NCBI RefSeq assembly: GCF_003752585.1
Contig: NZ_RKHR01000010.1
Span: 1-64,000 of the forward strand
DNA: 64,000 nucleotides
Reading direction: 5' to 3'
Origin: Sinobacterium caligoides
GTDB taxonomy: Bacteria > Pseudomonadota > Gammaproteobacteria > Pseudomonadales > Sinobacteriaceae
The position numbers and the translations under genes are program-made. The notes under the pieces were generated by a model that saw nothing but the letters and a program-made list of their open reading frames with translations, searched no databases and was not told where the DNA came from. This document shows positions 7,606-21,190 of the stretch, in pieces. Position 1 is the first letter of the stretch. Every line of letters begins with the position of its first letter.

Positions 7606-10600
7606 ATGGCCTACTCGTACACTGAGAAAAAACGTATCCGTAAGGATTTTGGTAAACTGCCGCATGTTAAGGATATTCCTTATCTTTTGGCAATTCAGCT
7701 GGATTCCTATCGCAATTTTACCCAAAGCGGTATCACCGTAGCTGAGCGCCAAGATGTTGGCTTGCATGCAGCCTTTAAGTCGGTTTTCCCTATCGTTAGC
7801 TACTCAGGTAGTGCAGCGCTTGAGTATGTTGATTATGCTCTTGGTGCACCTGTTTTTGACGTTGTTGAGTGTCAGCAACGTGGTGTGACGTACGCGGTTC
7901 CCTTGCGCGTCAAGGTTCGCCTTATTATTTACGATAAAGACTCTGCTAATAAGTCCATTAAGGACATAAAAGAGCAGGAAGTCTACATGGGTGAAATTCC
8001 CTTGATGACTGAGAATGGTACCTTCGTTATTAACGGTACTGAACGAGTCATTGTTTCACAGCTACACCGTTCCCCGGGTGTATTCTTCGACCATGATAAG
8101 GGTAAGACCCACTCCTCAGGTAAGTTGCTTTACTCTGCGCGTGTGATTCCTTACCGTGGCTCGTGGTTGGATTTTGAATTTGATCCTAAAGATCTTGTAT
8201 TTGTCCGTATCGATCGACGTCGCAAACTACCAGCGACCGTTCTACTTCGAGCTTTGGGATACAGCTCCGAAGAAATGATCGATATGTTCTACGGTGCTGA
8301 CGAGTTTTCGTTACAGGCAGACGGCACCTACAACTATAAGTTGGTGCCAGAACGTCTGCGCGGTGAAGCTGCAGCCTTTGATCTCAAAGATGCTGACGGT
8401 AAGATCATTGTCGAGACGGGTCGACGTATAACAGCGCGCCATATTCGCCAAATCACCAAGCTGAATCTTCAAGAGCTTAATGTGCCTGCGGATTATTTGT
8501 TAGGTCGTGCGCTGGCAAAGGATGTGGTGAATACCGAAACCGGTGAGCTGCTGCTTGAGTGCAACACGCTGCTTACCGAAGAGGCGATTGAAGCGCTTGT
8601 TGAGGCAAAAGTCCCTGCCGTTGAGACTATTTACACTAACGAATTAGATTGTGGTTCGTTTATTGCCGACACACTACGTACTGATATTACTCGTAGTAGC
8701 TTGGAAGCTTTGGTCGAGATCTACCGGATGATGCGTCCAGGTGAGCCGCCGACAAAAGAAGCGGCTGAGACCTTGTTCCAGAACCTGTTCTTCTCGCCTG
8801 AGCGCTATGACCTTTCAAGCGTTGGTCGGATGAAGTTCAATCGCCGCTTGGGTCGCGAAGAGTCGGTGGGCGAGGGTACGCTGTCGCGTGATGATATTGT
8901 CGATGTTTTGAGGACTCTCGTTGCTATTCGCAACGGTGATGGCATGGTCGATGATATTGATCACCTCGGTAACCGACGCATTCGCTCTGTGGGTGAAATG
9001 GCTGAGAACCAGTTCCGTGTCGGACTTGTGCGTGTTGAACGTGCCGTTAAGGAACGCCTGAGCATGGCAGAGTCTGAAGGTTTAATGCCTCAAGACCTGA
9101 TCAATGCCAAGCCTGTTGCTGCTGCCGTTAAAGAATTCTTCGGTTCTAGCCAGTTGTCGCAGTTCATGGATCAAAACAACCCGCTCTCGGAGGTCACGCA
9201 TAAACGACGTGTCTCTGCTTTAGGCCCTGGTGGTTTAACGCGTGGGCGTGCTGGTTTTGAGGTGCGAGATGTACATCCAACTCACTATGGTCGTGTATGT
9301 CCTATCGAAACACCGGAAGGACCGAATATCGGTTTGATCAACTCGTTGGCCACCTATGCTCGTACCAACGAGTATGGTTTCCTAGAGTCGCCGTATCGAA
9401 TCGTTAAAGATGGTCATGCGACTGACGAAATTGTTTTTCTTTCGGCAATTAACGAAGCTGAATATGTCATCGCCCAGTCTTCTGCGCAACTCGATGAGAA
9501 CAATAACCTTATCGAAGACATGGTTAATGTTCGTCACTTGAATGAATTCACCCTCAAGACACCGGGTGAAGTGCAGTATATGGACGTGTCGCCGAAGCAG
9601 GTGGTTTCTGTCGCTGCCTCTTTGATCCCGTTTCTAGAGCACGATGACGCGAACCGCGCATTGATGGGCTCTAACATGCAGCGTCAGGCTGTACCGACGC
9701 TGAAGTCACAAGCACCAGTGGTTGGTACCGGTATTGAGCGCAACGTCGCGCAAGACTCCGGTGTCTGTGTTGTTGCACGCCGCGGTGGTGTGATTGACTC
9801 AGTTGATGCGCAGCGTATTGTTGTTCGTGTTAACGAAGAAGAGATTGCCGATGGCCGTAACGGTGTCGACATCTACAATCTAACCAAGTACACACGTTCT
9901 AACCAGAACACCTGTATTAATCAGCGTCCAATTGTTAAGAAGGGTGATGCCGTTAAGCGTCGCGATATTCTTGCTGACGGGCCCTCGATCGATCTTGGTG
10001 AGCTGGCACTTGGTCAGAATATGCGTATCGCGTTTATGCCTTGGAACGGTTACAACTTCGAAGACTCGATCCTTGTTTCAGAGCGCGTCGTTAAAGAAGA
10101 TCGCTTTACCACTATTCACATTCAGGAGCTGACCTGTATCGCACGTGATACCAAGTTGGGAGCAGAAGAAATTACTGCTGATATTCCCAATGTAGGTGAA
10201 GGTGCTCTCGGCAAGCTTGATGACTCTGGTATTGTTTATATCGGTGCCGAAGTACTGGGTGGTGATATTCTGGTTGGTAAGGTCACACCGAAGGGCGAGA
10301 CACAGCTAACTCCAGAGGAGAAGCTGCTACGTGCCATCTTTGGCGAGAAAGCCTCCGATGTTAAGGATACTTCATTACGTGTTCCTTCAAGCGTAAAAGG
10401 TACTGTCATCGACGTTCAGGTCTTCACGCGTGACGGTCTAGAGAAGGATTCGCGTGCGAAAGAGATTGAGACTTCGCAGCTGGATAACTACCGCAAGGAC
10501 TTGCAGGAAGAGTTCCGCATTGTTGAATCGGCGGCACTTGATCGCTTGAAAACTGCATTGCTTGGCGCAACTGTTAGCGGTGGCGCAGGCCTTTCGGCTG

Positions 10601-11688
10601 GTACTGTTCTCGACGAGGCAAGCTTGAGCGGCCTTGAGGGCGAGCAGTGGTTCCGTCTACGTATGCAGGATGAGTCTCTTAACGAGCTGATCGAAGAATC
10701 TGAGAAGATCATGGTTGAGCTCCGTAAGGACCTCGACGAGCGCTTCGAGATCAAGAAAGGCAAGCTACAAAGTGGCGATGATCTCGCCCCAGGTGTACAG
10801 AAGATCGTTAAGGTCTACCTTGCTATTAAGCGTCGTATTCAGCCCGGTGATAAGATGGCTGGTCGTCACGGTAACAAGGGTGTTATCTCGGTCATCATGC
10901 CGGAAGAGGATATGCCTTACGACGAGAAGGGGCGTCCAGTCGATATCGTACTGAACCCGCTTGGCGTACCGTCACGAATGAACGTTGGTCAGATTCTTGA
11001 GACTCACCTTGGCCTTGCGGCGAAGGGGCTTGGTCATCGTATCGGCGATATGCTGGAGCAGCAGCGCGCTGTTGCAGATATTCGCAAGCTACTAGAAGAG
11101 ATCTACAACACTACCGGTGAGGCCAACCGTAAAGAAGACCTTGATAGCTTTAGCGATCAGGAGATTATCGAGTTAGCTGAAAACCTCAAGACTGGTGTGC
11201 CGATGGCTACCCAGGTCTTCGATGGTGCGAAAGAAGCGGAGATCAAAGCGCTGCTGAAACTCGCTCACCTACCAGATAGTGGCCAGCTAGTGTTGAAAGA
11301 CGGTCGTACCGGTGATGAGTTTACGCGTCCTGTAACCGTTGGTTATATGTACATGCTGAAGTTGAACCACTTGGTTGACGATAAGATGCATGCGCGTTCT
11401 ACCGGTTCGTACAGCCTTGTCACGCAGCAGCCACTGGGCGGTAAAGCTCAGTTTGGTGGCCAGCGCTTCGGTGAGATGGAAGTGTGGGCATTGGAGGCAT
11501 ATGGTGCCGCCTATACCTTGCAGGAAATGCTGACGGTTAAGTCTGATGACGTTAATGGTCGTACTAAGATGTACAAGAATATCGTAGATGGTGATCATCG
11601 TATGGAGCCGGGCATGCCCGAGTCCTTCAATGTTTTGATCAAAGAGATCCGCTCGCTCGGTATCGACATCGACTTAGATACTGAATAA
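7606..11688 (+). CDS. rpoB: RNA polymerase beta subunit
   Basis: 1360 aa (E. coli 1342). Forms one side of the active-site cleft together with beta'. The rifampicin-binding cluster [20 protein letters not shown] and [13 protein letters not shown] is wild type at the usual resistance positions (Gln, Asp, His, Ser), so rifampicin sensitivity is expected. The C-terminal part has [15 protein letters not shown] and the clamp-anchoring region near [19 protein letters not shown]. The ATG at 7606 has GGGGAG upstream. It is followed 71 bp later by rpoC. Confidence 0.98.
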   Translation: MAYSYTEKKRIRKDFGKLPHVKDIPYLLAIQLDSYRNFTQSGITVAERQDVGLHAAFKSVFPIVSYSGSAALEYVDYALGAPVFDVVECQQRGVTYAVPLRVKVRLIIYDKDSANKSIKDIKEQEVYMGEIPLMTENGTFVINGTERVIVSQLHRSPGVFFDHDKGKTHSSGKLLYSARVIPYRGSWLDFEFDPKDLVFVRIDRRRKLPATVLLRALGYSSEEMIDMFYGADEFSLQADGTYNYKLVPERLRGEAAAFDLKDADGKIIVETGRRITARHIRQITKLNLQELNVPADYLLGRALAKDVVNTETGELLLECNTLLTEEAIEALVEAKVPAVETIYTNELDCGSFIADTLRTDITRSSLEALVEIYRMMRPGEPPTKEAAETLFQNLFFSPERYDLSSVGRMKFNRRLGREESVGEGTLSRDDIVDVLRTLVAIRNGDGMVDDIDHLGNRRIRSVGEMAENQFRVGLVRVERAVKERLSMAESEGLMPQDLINAKPVAAAVKEFFGSSQLSQFMDQNNPLSEVTHKRRVSALGPGGLTRGRAGFEVRDVHPTHYGRVCPIETPEGPNIGLINSLATYARTNEYGFLESPYRIVKDGHATDEIVFLSAINEAEYVIAQSSAQLDENNNLIEDMVNVRHLNEFTLKTPGEVQYMDVSPKQVVSVAASLIPFLEHDDANRALMGSNMQRQAVPTLKSQAPVVGTGIERNVAQDSGVCVVARRGGVIDSVDAQRIVVRVNEEEIADGRNGVDIYNLTKYTRSNQNTCINQRPIVKKGDAVKRRDILADGPSIDLGELALGQNMRIAFMPWNGYNFEDSILVSERVVKEDRFTTIHIQELTCIARDTKLGAEEITADIPNVGEGALGKLDDSGIVYIGAEVLGGDILVGKVTPKGETQLTPEEKLLRAIFGEKASDVKDTSLRVPSSVKGTVIDVQVFTRDGLEKDSRAKEIETSQLDNYRKDLQEEFRIVESAALDRLKTALLGATVSGGAGLSAGTVLDEASLSGLEGEQWFRLRMQDESLNELIEESEKIMVELRKDLDERFEIKKGKLQSGDDLAPGVQKIVKVYLAIKRRIQPGDKMAGRHGNKGVISVIMPEEDMPYDEKGRPVDIVLNPLGVPSRMNVGQILETHLGLAAKGLGHRIGDMLEQQRAVADIRKLLEEIYNTTGEANRKEDLDSFSDQEIIELAENLKTGVPMATQVFDGAKEAEIKALLKLAHLPDSGQLVLKDGRTGDEFTRPVTVGYMYMLKLNHLVDDKMHARSTGSYSLVTQQPLGGKAQFGGQRFGEMEVWALEAYGAAYTLQEMLTVKSDDVNGRTKMYKNIVDGDHRMEPGMPESFNVLIKEIRSLGIDIDLDTE

Positions 11689-11759
11689 GCCAATCTATTG
11701 ATTTTATCGGCGGCGGGCCTTGCGGCTCGCCAAGCTGACGCACCGAACGGAGAAAAGCC

Positions 11760-14700
11760 TTGAAAGACTTATTGAATTTGCTCAAGTCACAGGGACAATC
11801 TGATGAATTTGATTCTATCAAGATTGGCCTGGCATCCCCTGAGATGATTCGCTCTTGGTCTTATGGTGAAGTTAAAAAGCCTGAGACTATAAACTATCGT
11901 ACCTTTAAGCCAGAGCGCGACGGCTTGTTCTGTGCCAAGATTTTTGGCCCAGTTAAAGATTACGAGTGCCTGTGTGGTAAATATAAGCGCCTGAAGCATC
12001 GTGGCGTGATTTGTGAGAAGTGTGGTGTCGAAGTCGCATTGGCAAAAGTGCGTCGTGAGCGCATGGGTCATATTGAGCTGGCTAGCCCAGTAGCCCACAT
12101 TTGGTTCCTAAAATCACTGCCAAGCCGTATTGGCTTGCTACTCGATATGACCTTGCGTGATATCGAGCGTATTTTGTACTTCGAACACTTCGTTGTTATC
12201 GATCCAGGCATGACGACGCTGGAGCGTGGTCAGCTACTCAACGATGAGCAGTACTACGAAGCAATGGAAGAGTTCGGCGACGAGTTTGTCGCTAAGATGG
12301 GGGCTGAAGCGGTACAGGCCCTTATGTCGAGCATGGATCTTGAGGTAGAGGTTCGCGATATCCGCGAGGCGATGCCACTAACCAACTCTGAAACTAAGAT
12401 CAAGAAGCTCTCTAAGCGACTGAAGCTTATGGAAGCCTTCCAAAATTCTGGCAATAAGCCAGAGTGGATGATTCTTGAGGTTCTACCGGTACTGCCGCCC
12501 GATCTTCGCCCGTTGGTACCGCTTGATGGTGGTCGTTTCGCGACTTCTGATCTTAACGATCTGTACCGTCGAGTAATCAACCGTAACAACCGTTTGAAGC
12601 GTCTACTCGAGCTCAACGCGCCAGATATCATTGTACGCAACGAAAAGCGTATGTTGCAGGAAGCCGTTGATGCGTTACTGGATAACGGTCGTCGTGGCCG
12701 TGCTATCACGGGTTCAAATAAGCGTCCGCTGAAGTCTCTTGCCGATATGATCAAAGGTAAGCAGGGTCGCTTCCGTCAGAACTTACTTGGTAAGCGTGTC
12801 GATTACTCCGGTCGTTCGGTTATCGTGGTTGGTCCGACGCTTCGACTGCATCAGTGTGGTCTGCCTAAGAAGATGGCGCTAGAGCTATTTAAGCCGTTTA
12901 TCTATGCCAAGTTAGAGGCACGTGGTCAGGCGACTACGATCAAGGCGGCGAAGAAGCTTGTTGAGCGTGAGCCAGCGGAAGTCTGGGACATTCTAGAAGG
13001 CGTTATTCGCCAGCACCCAGTGCTACTTAACCGAGCACCGACATTGCACCGTCTTGGTATCCAAGCCTTCGAGCCTGTATTGATCGAAGGTAAGGCGATT
13101 CAATTGCACCCATTGGTCTGCGCGGCATACAACGCCGACTTCGATGGTGATCAGATGGCGGTACACGTACCGCTGACGATTGAGGCTCAGCTTGAGTCTC
13201 GTGCTTTGATGATGTCGACGAACAACATCTTATCGCCAGCGAACGGCGACCCAATCATCGTGCCTTCGCAGGATGTGGTATTGGGGCTTTACTGGATGAC
13301 CCGTGAGCGCATTAACGCCAAAGGTGAGGGCACTTACTTTGCCGATATGGCAGAAGTAACACGCGCGTTTGGTTCGCACCAAGTTGATCTGCAGGCTAAG
13401 GTCAAGGTTCGTATCGAAGAAGCTATTTTTGATGAGGCCGGTGAAAAAATCGTTTCTCAGCGCATCGCCGATACAACGGTGGGTCGTGCTCTGCTTTGGC
13501 AGGCTGTGCCAGATGGACTTCCGTTTGATGCGACAACAGTCAACCGCGACATGACCAAGAAGGCCATTCAGCAGGTTTTGAACGAGTGTTATCGTAAGGT
13601 TGGTCTGAAAGCGACGGTTATTTTTGCCGATCAGCTGATGTATACCGGATTTGAGTACTCGACTAAGTCGGGTGCCTCGATCGGTGTTAATGACTTCGTC
13701 ATCCCGGATGAGAAGAAAGTCATCATCGCAGACGCTGAAGCTGAAGTGAAAGAGATCGAAGACCAGTATGCATCTGGTCTAGTGACGCAGGGCGAAAAGT
13801 ACAACAAGGTGATTGATATTTGGTCGCGCACCAACGACTTGGTCACCAAGAAAATGATGGAGACGTTGGAAGTGGAGAGTGTCATCGATCGTGATGGCAA
13901 TGAAGTCCAGCAGAAGTCCTTCAACTCTGTCTTTATCATGGCCGACTCCGGTGCTCGTGGTTCGCAGGCGCAGATTCGTCAGCTCTCTGGTATGCGTGGC
14001 TTGATGGCCAAGCCGGACGGCTCGATCATTGAGACGCCAATCACGGCTAACTTCCGTGAAGGTCTTAACATCCTGCAGTACTTTATCTCGACTCACGGTG
14101 CTCGTAAGGGGCTAGCGGATACCGCCTTGAAGACGGCGAACTCGGGATACTTGACGCGCCGCCTGGTCGATGTGGCTCAGGATTTGGTTGTTACTGAAGA
14201 CGATTGTGGCACTGAGAACGGTCTCACCATGACGCCTGTTATCGAGGGTGGTGACATCATCGAAACTCTTGGTGCGCGGGTACTTGGTCGTACCGTCGCT
14301 CGTGACGTTCTTAAGCCTGGTAGCGACCAGATTGCAGTCACTGCCGGCACCTTGATCGACGAAAAGTGGGTTATACGCCTTGAAGAGTTTGGTATTGATG
14401 AGGTACTGGTACGCTCTGTAATTACCTGTGATACATACCACGGCGTATGTTCAAGCTGTTACGGTCGTGATTTGGCTCGTGGTCACCGTGTTAATGCCGG
14501 TGAGTCAATTGGTGTTATTGCCGCGCAATCAATCGGTGAGCCCGGTACACAGTTGACGATGCGTACCTTCCACATTGGTGGTGCGGCCTCACGTGCTACC
14601 GCCGCCGATAGCGTACAGGTTAAGCAGTCGGGGACGATCCGCTATGTCAACGTTAAATCAGTAGATAAAGAAGACGGTAGCTGTATTACCGTTTCTCGTA

Positions 14701-15977
14701 GCTCTGAAATTACCGTTGCCGACCTAAATGGTCGCGAGCGTGAGCGTTACAAGCTACCGTTTGGTGCCATCATCAACGCCAAAGATGGAGCGAAGATCGA
14801 AGCTGGTGATATCGTCGCTAAGTGGGATCCGCACACGCACCCAATCGTTACCGAGGTGGGTGGTATCGCGAAGTTCTCCGGAATGGAAGAGGGTATTACC
14901 GTCCGCACCATTACTGACGAGCTGACTGGCTTGAGCAGTATCACGGTTATCGATCCAGCCGAGCGTCCGTTGGCCGGTAAAGATATTCGACCTGCTGTTA
15001 CACTGGTTGACGCCTCTGGTGTTGAGGTTTGTATTGCCGGTACTAACGTACCCGCACACTACTTCTTGCCAGCGAATGCGATCCTACAGATGACCGATGG
15101 CAGTGATGTGAAGTCAGGCGACGTTCTGGCACGGATACCGCAGGAAGGTTCGAAGACCCGTGATATCACCGGTGGTCTGCCGCGTGTTGCCGATCTGTTC
15201 GAGGCGCGTAAGCCGAAAGAGCCAGCTATTTTGGCGGAAATTACCGGTACGATCAGTTTCGGTAAGGAAGCCAAAGGTAAGCGTCGACTGGTCATTACGC
15301 CACTCGAAGGACAGGAAGGGCCAAATGGCGCGGATCACTATGAACTGTTGATCCCGAAATGGCGCACCATGTCTGTGTTTGAAGGTGAGACGGTTGAGAA
15401 GGGTGATGTGGTTTCTGAAGGGCCACCAAGTCCACACGATATTCTGCGTCTTAAGGGTGAGGAGGTGCTTGCGCGCTACATCACTACTGAGATTCAGGAA
15501 GTTTATCGCCTACAGGGTGTTGGTATTAACGATAAGCATATTGAGGTTATCGTTAACCAGATGCTGCGTAAGGTTGATATCACGGACTCAGGAGACTCCA
15601 GCTTCATCAAAGGTGAGCAGGTAGAGTACGTTAACTTAATCAGAGAAAATGCCGCGCTGATTGCTGACGGCAAGTTCCCTGCTAAGTATGAGCGTGTGTT
15701 GCTAGGTATCACTAAGGCATCGTTGGCTACTGAGTCGTTCATCTCGGCGGCCTCGTTCCAGGAGACGACGCGTGTTCTTACTGAGGCAGCCGTTACTGGC
15801 AAGCGTGATTACTTACGCGGCTTGAAAGAAAACGTGGTAGTCGGTCGTTTGATTCCGGCCGGTACTGGCTTGGCATATCATGCTGAGCGTAAGCGTAAGA
15901 AAGACGAAGTCTTGACTCGTGGACAGGGCATCTCTGCCCTCGAAGCAGAGCAGGCTCTGTTCGAGGCCCTGAAGTAA
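11760..15977 (+). CDS. rpoC: RNA polymerase beta' subunit
   Basis: 1405 aa (E. coli 1407). It carries the catalytic Mg-binding NADFDGDQM motif, the N-terminal zinc ribbon ([20 protein letters not shown], Cys about 70-88) and a second zinc site ([13 protein letters not shown]). The start is TTG at 11760 ([11 protein letters not shown]), preceded by CGGAGAAAAGCC; non-ATG starts are common for rpoC. It ends the rplKAJL-rpoBC cluster and is followed by a terminator. Confidence 0.98.
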   Translation: MKDLLNLLKSQGQSDEFDSIKIGLASPEMIRSWSYGEVKKPETINYRTFKPERDGLFCAKIFGPVKDYECLCGKYKRLKHRGVICEKCGVEVALAKVRRERMGHIELASPVAHIWFLKSLPSRIGLLLDMTLRDIERILYFEHFVVIDPGMTTLERGQLLNDEQYYEAMEEFGDEFVAKMGAEAVQALMSSMDLEVEVRDIREAMPLTNSETKIKKLSKRLKLMEAFQNSGNKPEWMILEVLPVLPPDLRPLVPLDGGRFATSDLNDLYRRVINRNNRLKRLLELNAPDIIVRNEKRMLQEAVDALLDNGRRGRAITGSNKRPLKSLADMIKGKQGRFRQNLLGKRVDYSGRSVIVVGPTLRLHQCGLPKKMALELFKPFIYAKLEARGQATTIKAAKKLVEREPAEVWDILEGVIRQHPVLLNRAPTLHRLGIQAFEPVLIEGKAIQLHPLVCAAYNADFDGDQMAVHVPLTIEAQLESRALMMSTNNILSPANGDPIIVPSQDVVLGLYWMTRERINAKGEGTYFADMAEVTRAFGSHQVDLQAKVKVRIEEAIFDEAGEKIVSQRIADTTVGRALLWQAVPDGLPFDATTVNRDMTKKAIQQVLNECYRKVGLKATVIFADQLMYTGFEYSTKSGASIGVNDFVIPDEKKVIIADAEAEVKEIEDQYASGLVTQGEKYNKVIDIWSRTNDLVTKKMMETLEVESVIDRDGNEVQQKSFNSVFIMADSGARGSQAQIRQLSGMRGLMAKPDGSIIETPITANFREGLNILQYFISTHGARKGLADTALKTANSGYLTRRLVDVAQDLVVTEDDCGTENGLTMTPVIEGGDIIETLGARVLGRTVARDVLKPGSDQIAVTAGTLIDEKWVIRLEEFGIDEVLVRSVITCDTYHGVCSSCYGRDLARGHRVNAGESIGVIAAQSIGEPGTQLTMRTFHIGGAASRATAADSVQVKQSGTIRYVNVKSVDKEDGSCITVSRSSEITVADLNGRERERYKLPFGAIINAKDGAKIEAGDIVAKWDPHTHPIVTEVGGIAKFSGMEEGITVRTITDELTGLSSITVIDPAERPLAGKDIRPAVTLVDASGVEVCIAGTNVPAHYFLPANAILQMTDGSDVKSGDVLARIPQEGSKTRDITGGLPRVADLFEARKPKEPAILAEITGTISFGKEAKGKRRLVITPLEGQEGPNGADHYELLIPKWRTMSVFEGETVEKGDVVSEGPPSPHDILRLKGEEVLARYITTEIQEVYRLQGVGINDKHIEVIVNQMLRKVDITDSGDSSFIKGEQVEYVNLIRENAALIADGKFPAKYERVLLGITKASLATESFISAASFQETTRVLTEAAVTGKRDYLRGLKENVVVGRLIPAGTGLAYHAERKRKKDEVLTRGQGISALEAEQALFEALK

Positions 15978-16031
15978 TTCAAGGCTGAATAATTCAGAGT
16001 GGGGGGGTGATAGCCTTCGCTCTGCTTGACG

Positions 16032-16069
16032 AAAGCGGTCAGGCCAGATAATATCTGCCTCCGCTTTTT
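16032..16069 (+). terminator. Terminator after rpoC
   Basis: AAAGCGG (16032-16038) pairs with CCGCTTT (16061-16067) around an inner hairpin (AGGC...CAGATA-ATATCTG...CCT), with a T run at 16065-16069. It closes the rpoBC unit. No convincing promoter for rpsL was found in the remaining 90 bp. Confidence 0.7.
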
Positions 16070-16118
16070 CAACGAGAGCGGGATGATCAATACCGATCAT
16101 CTTTTTGTAATGTTTTAG

Positions 16119-16532
<414 letters not shown>

Positions 16533-16551
16533 ATCAATCCTGGCTTTTTCG

Positions 16552-16606
16552 GTGTCAACTGACACGAAGAGAAAGTAAGGCCAAACGGTCACAAGACACG
16601 TTTTGG
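16552..16606 (+). promoter_or_regulatory. Candidate S7 autoregulatory site between rpsL and rpsG
   Basis: The rpsL-rpsG gap is 96 nt, the same length as in E. coli, where S7 binds it to repress the str operon. Here it can form GTGTCA/TGACAC (16552-16565) and CCAAACG...CGTTTTGG (16581-16606). Function is inferred from position and structure. Confidence 0.45.
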
Positions 16607-16628
16607 AATAACCTGAAGAGAGCAAGAC

Positions 16629-17099
16629 ATGCCTAGAAGACGCGTTGTCGCTAAGCGTGAGATCCTACCAGACCCTAAGTTTGGTGATGTCACGCTAGCT
16701 AAGTTTATCAACCACGTAATGATTAGTGGTAAGAAGTCGGTTGCAGAGCGCATTGTTTACAAAGCGCTGGACCAGGTTGCAGAGAAAAGCAGCAAGCCGC
16801 CAGTAGAAGTATTCATCGAGGCGTTAGAGAATATCGCGCCTATGGTTGAGGTTAAGTCGCGTCGTGTTGGCGGTGCAACTTACCAGGTGCCCGTTGAAGT
16901 GCGTCCATCTCGCCGTCAAGCGCTAGCTATGCGCTGGTTGGTTGAGTACTCCCGTAACCGTGGTGAAAAATCCATGCAGCAGCGTCTAGCTGGTGAAATC
17001 CTTGATGCTTCACAGAGCAAGGGTGCAGCGGTTAAGAAGCGTGAAGATGTTCACCGTATGGCTGAGGCCAACAAGGCGTTCTCTCACTACCGCTTCTAA
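16629..17099 (+). CDS. rpsG: 30S ribosomal protein S7
   Basis: Primary 16S-binding protein that nucleates the 30S head and contacts E-site tRNA. 156 aa with [19 protein letters not shown] at the N-terminus and the [24 protein letters not shown] signature. S7 also represses the str operon in enterics. AGAGAGCAAGAC precedes the ATG. Confidence 0.97.
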   Translation: MPRRRVVAKREILPDPKFGDVTLAKFINHVMISGKKSVAERIVYKALDQVAEKSSKPPVEVFIEALENIAPMVEVKSRRVGGATYQVPVEVRPSRRQALAMRWLVEYSRNRGEKSMQQRLAGEILDASQSKGAAVKKREDVHRMAEANKAFSHYRF

Positions 17100-17112
17100 A
17101 GCTCGTAGATTG

Positions 17113-17136
17113 ACTGGGGCATTTTTGCCCCAGTTT
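17113..17136 (+). terminator. Hairpin with T run between rpsG and fusA
   Basis: ACTGGGGC (17113-17120) pairs perfectly with GCCCCAGT (17127-17134) around ATTTTT, followed by TTAATTTT. Inside an operon this looks like an attenuator that would lower fusA-tuf readthrough, or a stability element. Confidence 0.6.
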
Positions 17137-17168
17137 AATTTTGGCTTTAATAAACTGGAGATCGTGAC

Positions 17169-19274
17169 GTGGCACGTCAGACCCCAATAAGCAAATACCG
17201 TAATATCGGTATATGTGCGCATGTAGATGCTGGTAAAACCACCACTACAGAGCGAGTTTTGTTCTATACCGGCCTTTCCCATAAAATTGGTGAGGTTCAC
17301 GATGGTGCAGCCACCATGGACTGGATGGAGCAAGAGCAGGAGCGCGGTATAACTATTACCTCTGCAGCAACTACTTGTTTTTGGCAGGGTATGCAGCAGC
17401 AGTTTGATCAGCATCGAATCAATATTATCGACACCCCTGGGCACGTAGACTTTACCATCGAGGTAGAGCGTTCTCTGCGCGTGCTTGATGGCGCTGTGGT
17501 TGTGTTATGTGGTTCATCAGGTGTGCAGCCGCAGACCGAAACGGTGTGGCGTCAAGCAGATAAATATGAAGTTCCTCGCTTGGTGTTCGTCAACAAGATG
17601 GATCGAGCTGGAGCAGACTTTGGCATGGTTGTTGAGCAGCTAAAGACCCGCTTGGGTTGTAATGCTGTGCCATTACAAATGACCATTGGAGCTGAAGAAG
17701 AATTTAAGGGTGTTGTCGATCTTGTAAAAAACAAGGCAATACTTTGGAATGAGGCTGATCAGGGGATGACCTTCGATTATGCTGAGGTGCCTGCCGATAT
17801 GGTCGAGCAGGTCCAAGAGATGCGTGAGTACATGATGGAGTCCGCGGCAGAAGCCAACGAGGAGCTCATGGAAAGGTATCTCGAGGAAGGGGAACTGACT
17901 GAGTCTGAGCTAAAGTCTGGCTTAAGGGCGCGCACCCTTGCGAATGAAATTGTGCCGGTTATCGGTGGTTCGGCCTTTAAAAACAAAGGCGTTCAAGCGA
18001 TGTTGGATGCGGTGGTCGAATATATGCCGTCTCCTGAAGAGGTTAAAGCAATCGATGGTGAGCTGGAGGATGGCTCACACATCATTTGCGAGGCAAAGGA
18101 TGATGCGCCTTTTGCGGCCTTAGCCTTTAAAATCGCGACTGACCCTTTTGTTGGCACGCTGACCTTCTTTCGGGCTTACTCTGGCACGCTGAAAAGTGGC
18201 GATGCTATTTATAATTCGGTTAAGCAGAAGCGTGAGCGGATTGGTCGGATGGTGCAGATGCACTCAAATGATCGTCAGGAAATCAAAGAGGTCTTGGCTG
18301 GCGATATTGCGGCGGCGATCGGCCTAAAAGATGTGACAACCGGCGACACGCTTTGCTCGATGGATCATAAGGTCGTGCTCGAGCGTATGGAGTTTCCTGA
18401 GCCTGTCATCTCGGTAGCTGTTGAGCCGAGGACAAAGGCGGATCAGGAACGGATGGGCATGGCGCTAGGTAAGTTGGCGCAAGAAGATCCATCGTTTAGG
18501 GTTGAGACTGACGAGGAGTCGGGGCAGACGATTATCTCTGGTATGGGTGAGCTGCACCTAGATATCCTTATTGATCGTATGCGTCGTGAGTTTAGTGTCG
18601 AGGCGAATATCGGTAAGCCGCAGGTCGCCTATCGCGAAACGATTCGCAATACTTCTGATATTGAAGGAAAGTTTGTGCGTCAGTCTGGCGGGCGAGGGCA
18701 GTATGGTCATGTCTGGATCAAATTTGAGCCAGCTGATGATAGTAATGCCGAAGAGTTAGAGTTTGTTAGCGAAATCGTCGGTGGCTCTGTGCCTCGTGAG
18801 TATATACCGGCAGTGCAGAAGGGTATTGCTGAACAAACTAAGAATGGCGTATTGGCGGGCTATCCTTTGCTGGGTATCAAGGCTACGCTTTACGATGGTT
18901 CGTTCCACGATGTTGACTCGAATGAAATGGCTTTTAAGGTTGCGGCAAGCATGGCAACCAAGAAGTTGAGTGAGCATGGTGGTGCAGTGCTGCTTGAACC
19001 GATAATGAAGGTTGAGGTGGTTACGCCGGAGAATTATATGGGTGACGTCGTTGGTGATTTGAATCGGCGTCGCGGTATAATTGGCGGCATGGAAGATGGT
19101 CCTTCTGGCAAAGTGGTAACTGCAGAGGTACCGTTGGCTCAGATGTTTGGCTATGCAACTGATTTACGTTCTGCGACTCAGGGGCGTGCGACATATGCTA
19201 TGGAGTTCGACAAATATGCCGAGGCTCCAAAGAATGTTGCAGATGAAATAATTGCAAAAAACACCGGTAGATAA
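17169..19274 (+). CDS. fusA: Elongation factor G
   Basis: Ribosomal translocase GTPase, 701 aa (E. coli 704). G motifs: [12 protein letters not shown] near residue 17, DTPGHVDF near 88 and NKMD near 141; domains II-V follow, including [15 protein letters not shown] and the C-terminal [12 protein letters not shown] start at 17169 with CTGGAG upstream. Sits between rpsG and the second tuf gene in the str operon. Confidence 0.97.
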   Translation: MARQTPISKYRNIGICAHVDAGKTTTTERVLFYTGLSHKIGEVHDGAATMDWMEQEQERGITITSAATTCFWQGMQQQFDQHRINIIDTPGHVDFTIEVERSLRVLDGAVVVLCGSSGVQPQTETVWRQADKYEVPRLVFVNKMDRAGADFGMVVEQLKTRLGCNAVPLQMTIGAEEEFKGVVDLVKNKAILWNEADQGMTFDYAEVPADMVEQVQEMREYMMESAAEANEELMERYLEEGELTESELKSGLRARTLANEIVPVIGGSAFKNKGVQAMLDAVVEYMPSPEEVKAIDGELEDGSHIICEAKDDAPFAALAFKIATDPFVGTLTFFRAYSGTLKSGDAIYNSVKQKRERIGRMVQMHSNDRQEIKEVLAGDIAAAIGLKDVTTGDTLCSMDHKVVLERMEFPEPVISVAVEPRTKADQERMGMALGKLAQEDPSFRVETDEESGQTIISGMGELHLDILIDRMRREFSVEANIGKPQVAYRETIRNTSDIEGKFVRQSGGRGQYGHVWIKFEPADDSNAEELEFVSEIVGGSVPREYIPAVQKGIAEQTKNGVLAGYPLLGIKATLYDGSFHDVDSNEMAFKVAASMATKKLSEHGGAVLLEPIMKVEVVTPENYMGDVVGDLNRRRGIIGGMEDGPSGKVVTAEVPLAQMFGYATDLRSATQGRATYAMEFDKYAEAPKNVADEIIAKNTGR

Positions 19275-19316
19275 CGGCGTTATATTTAACACTTATATAT
19301 TTAGAGGATCACGAAA

Positions 19317-20540
19317 GTGGCAAAAGAAAAATTTGAACGTAGTAAGCCGCACGTTAACGTCGGCACCATCGGTCACGTTGACCACGGTAAGACCACACTT
19401 ACTGCGGCTCTTACCCGTGTATGTGCTGAAGTTTTTGGTGGCGAAGCTGTTGCATTTGACGGCATCGATAATGCGCCAGAAGAGCGTGAGCGCGGTATCA
19501 CTATCGCAACATCTCACGTTGAGTATGACTCAACTATCCGTCACTACGCGCACGTAGACTGCCCGGGTCACGCTGATTATGTTAAGAACATGATCACCGG
19601 TGCTGCGCAGATGGATGGCGCTATCCTGGTTTGTGGTGCGACCGATGGTCCAATGCCTCAGACTCGTGAGCACATCCTGCTTTCGCGTCAGGTTGGCGTA
19701 CCTTACATTGTTGTTTTCCTTAACAAGGCCGACCTTCTTGCAGAAGACTGTGGTGGCGTTGATTCTGAGGAATTCGAAGAGATGCAAGAGTTGGTCGAAA
19801 TGGAGCTGCGTGATCTGCTGAGCCAGTACGACTTCCCTGGCGACGACACGCCAATTATCTGTGGTTCTGCGCTGATGGCGCTAAACGGCGAAGATGATAA
19901 CGAGCTAGGTACTACAGCTGTTAAGAAGCTGGTTGAAGCTCTTGATACTTACATCCCTGAGCCTGAGCGTGCCATCGACGGTGCTTTCATCATGCCGATT
20001 GAGGACGTATTCTCGATCTCTGGTCGTGGTACTGTTGTAACTGGTCGTATCGAGCGCGGTATTCTTAACACTGGTGACAGCGTTGAGATCGTTGGTATTC
20101 GCGACACTCAGACTACTACCTGTACTGGTGTGGAAATGTTCCGCAAGCTGCTTGACGAAGGTCGTGCAGGTGAGAACGTTGGTGCGCTATTGCGTGGTAC
20201 TAAGCGTGATGACGTTGAGCGTGGTCAGGTGCTTTGTGCGCCGGGTTCGATCTCTCCTCACACTAAGTTTGAAGCAGAAGTATACGTGTTGGGTAAGGAT
20301 GAAGGCGGACGTCACACTCCATTCTTCAAGGGCTACCGTCCGCAGTTCTACTTCCGTACCACTGATATCACTGGCGCTTGTGAGTTGCCAGAGGGTGTTG
20401 AGATGGTAATGCCGGGTGATAACGTCCAGATGGTTGTTACTCTAATCAACCCAATTGCCATGGATGATGGTCTACGCTTCGCGATTCGTGAAGGTGGTCG
20501 TACTGTTGGTGCTGGTGTTGTTGCTAAAATCATCGAGTAA
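19317..20540 (+). CDS. tufA: Elongation factor Tu, copy 2
   Basis: The same 407-residue protein as the copy at 2689, with all G motifs and the insertion after NKAD. It starts with GTG ([10 protein letters not shown]), with AGAGGATC upstream, whereas the first copy starts with ATG. By position, after fusA, it corresponds to E. coli tufA. About 36 nucleotide differences from the other copy are all synonymous apart from the start codon, pointing to gene conversion. A terminator follows 15 bp after the stop. Confidence 0.98.
   Translation: MAKEKFERSKPHVNVGTIGHVDHGKTTLTAALTRVCAEVFGGEAVAFDGIDNAPEERERGITIATSHVEYDSTIRHYAHVDCPGHADYVKNMITGAAQMDGAILVCGATDGPMPQTREHILLSRQVGVPYIVVFLNKADLLAEDCGGVDSEEFEEMQELVEMELRDLLSQYDFPGDDTPIICGSALMALNGEDDNELGTTAVKKLVEALDTYIPEPERAIDGAFIMPIEDVFSISGRGTVVTGRIERGILNTGDSVEIVGIRDTQTTTCTGVEMFRKLLDEGRAGENVGALLRGTKRDDVERGQVLCAPGSISPHTKFEAEVYVLGKDEGGRHTPFFKGYRPQFYFRTTDITGACELPEGVEMVMPGDNVQMVVTLINPIAMDDGLRFAIREGGRTVGAGVVAKIIE
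19317..20540 (+). repeat. 1.2-kb direct repeat of 2689-3912 (tuf duplication)
   Basis: The two tuf genes form a direct repeat of 1224 bp at about 97% identity by eye, 16.6 kb apart. Long perfect tracts (about 150-170 bp) lie in the middle; most differences cluster in the last third and at the very start. Confidence 0.95.
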
Positions 20541-20555
20541 TATCGGTTGATTACG

Positions 20556-20580
20556 AAAGGCGCCTTAGGGCGCCTTTTTT
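20556..20580 (+). terminator. Terminator after tuf copy 2 (end of str operon)
   Basis: AAAGGCGCC (20556-20564) pairs with GGCGCCTTT (20569-20577) around TTAG, then a T run. Strong intrinsic terminator. Confidence 0.93.
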
Positions 20581-20632
20581 GTGTCTTAATTTCGTTGCTA
20601 TTGCGCTGTCATGATCGTGCGCAAGAAAAGAT

Positions 20633-20661
20633 TTGACGGGCCACTTGAACGTCTATAGAAT
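20633..20661 (+). promoter_or_regulatory. S10 operon promoter
   Basis: TTGACG (20633-20638) and TAGAAT (20656-20661) are 17 bp apart with a GCGC stretch after the -10. The inferred leader to rpsJ is about 75 nt, short compared with the L4-regulated leader of E. coli. Confidence 0.75.
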
Positions 20662-20689
20662 GCGCACTCCATTCGTATGAACCATCTAG

Positions 20690-21055
<366 letters not shown>

Positions 21056-21092
21056 GTTCTTCCTGCTTTAAGGAAACGAACAAGTCAGGATG

Positions 21093-21120
21093 AACCCCTA
21101 TTGAAAGTCTGGGGTTTTAT
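21093..21120 (+). terminator. Attenuator-like hairpin between rpsJ and rplC
   Basis: AACCCC (21093-21098) pairs with GGGGTT (21111-21116) around a 12-nt loop, followed by TTAT. The 135-bp rpsJ-rplC gap is unusually long for this operon. The hairpin may modulate readthrough into rplC. Confidence 0.5.
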
Positions 21121-21190
21121 ATAAGTTAGTGTGACGCACATCGAGTGCGGCCATAGCGGGTATAGCCCCATACGCTAAGAGGTTATTGTG

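Noticed and set aside
10488-10763. Long antisense ORFs inside rpoB, rpoC and ribosomal genes
   Set aside because: They are low-complexity Ser/Arg shadows of highly expressed, codon-biased genes.
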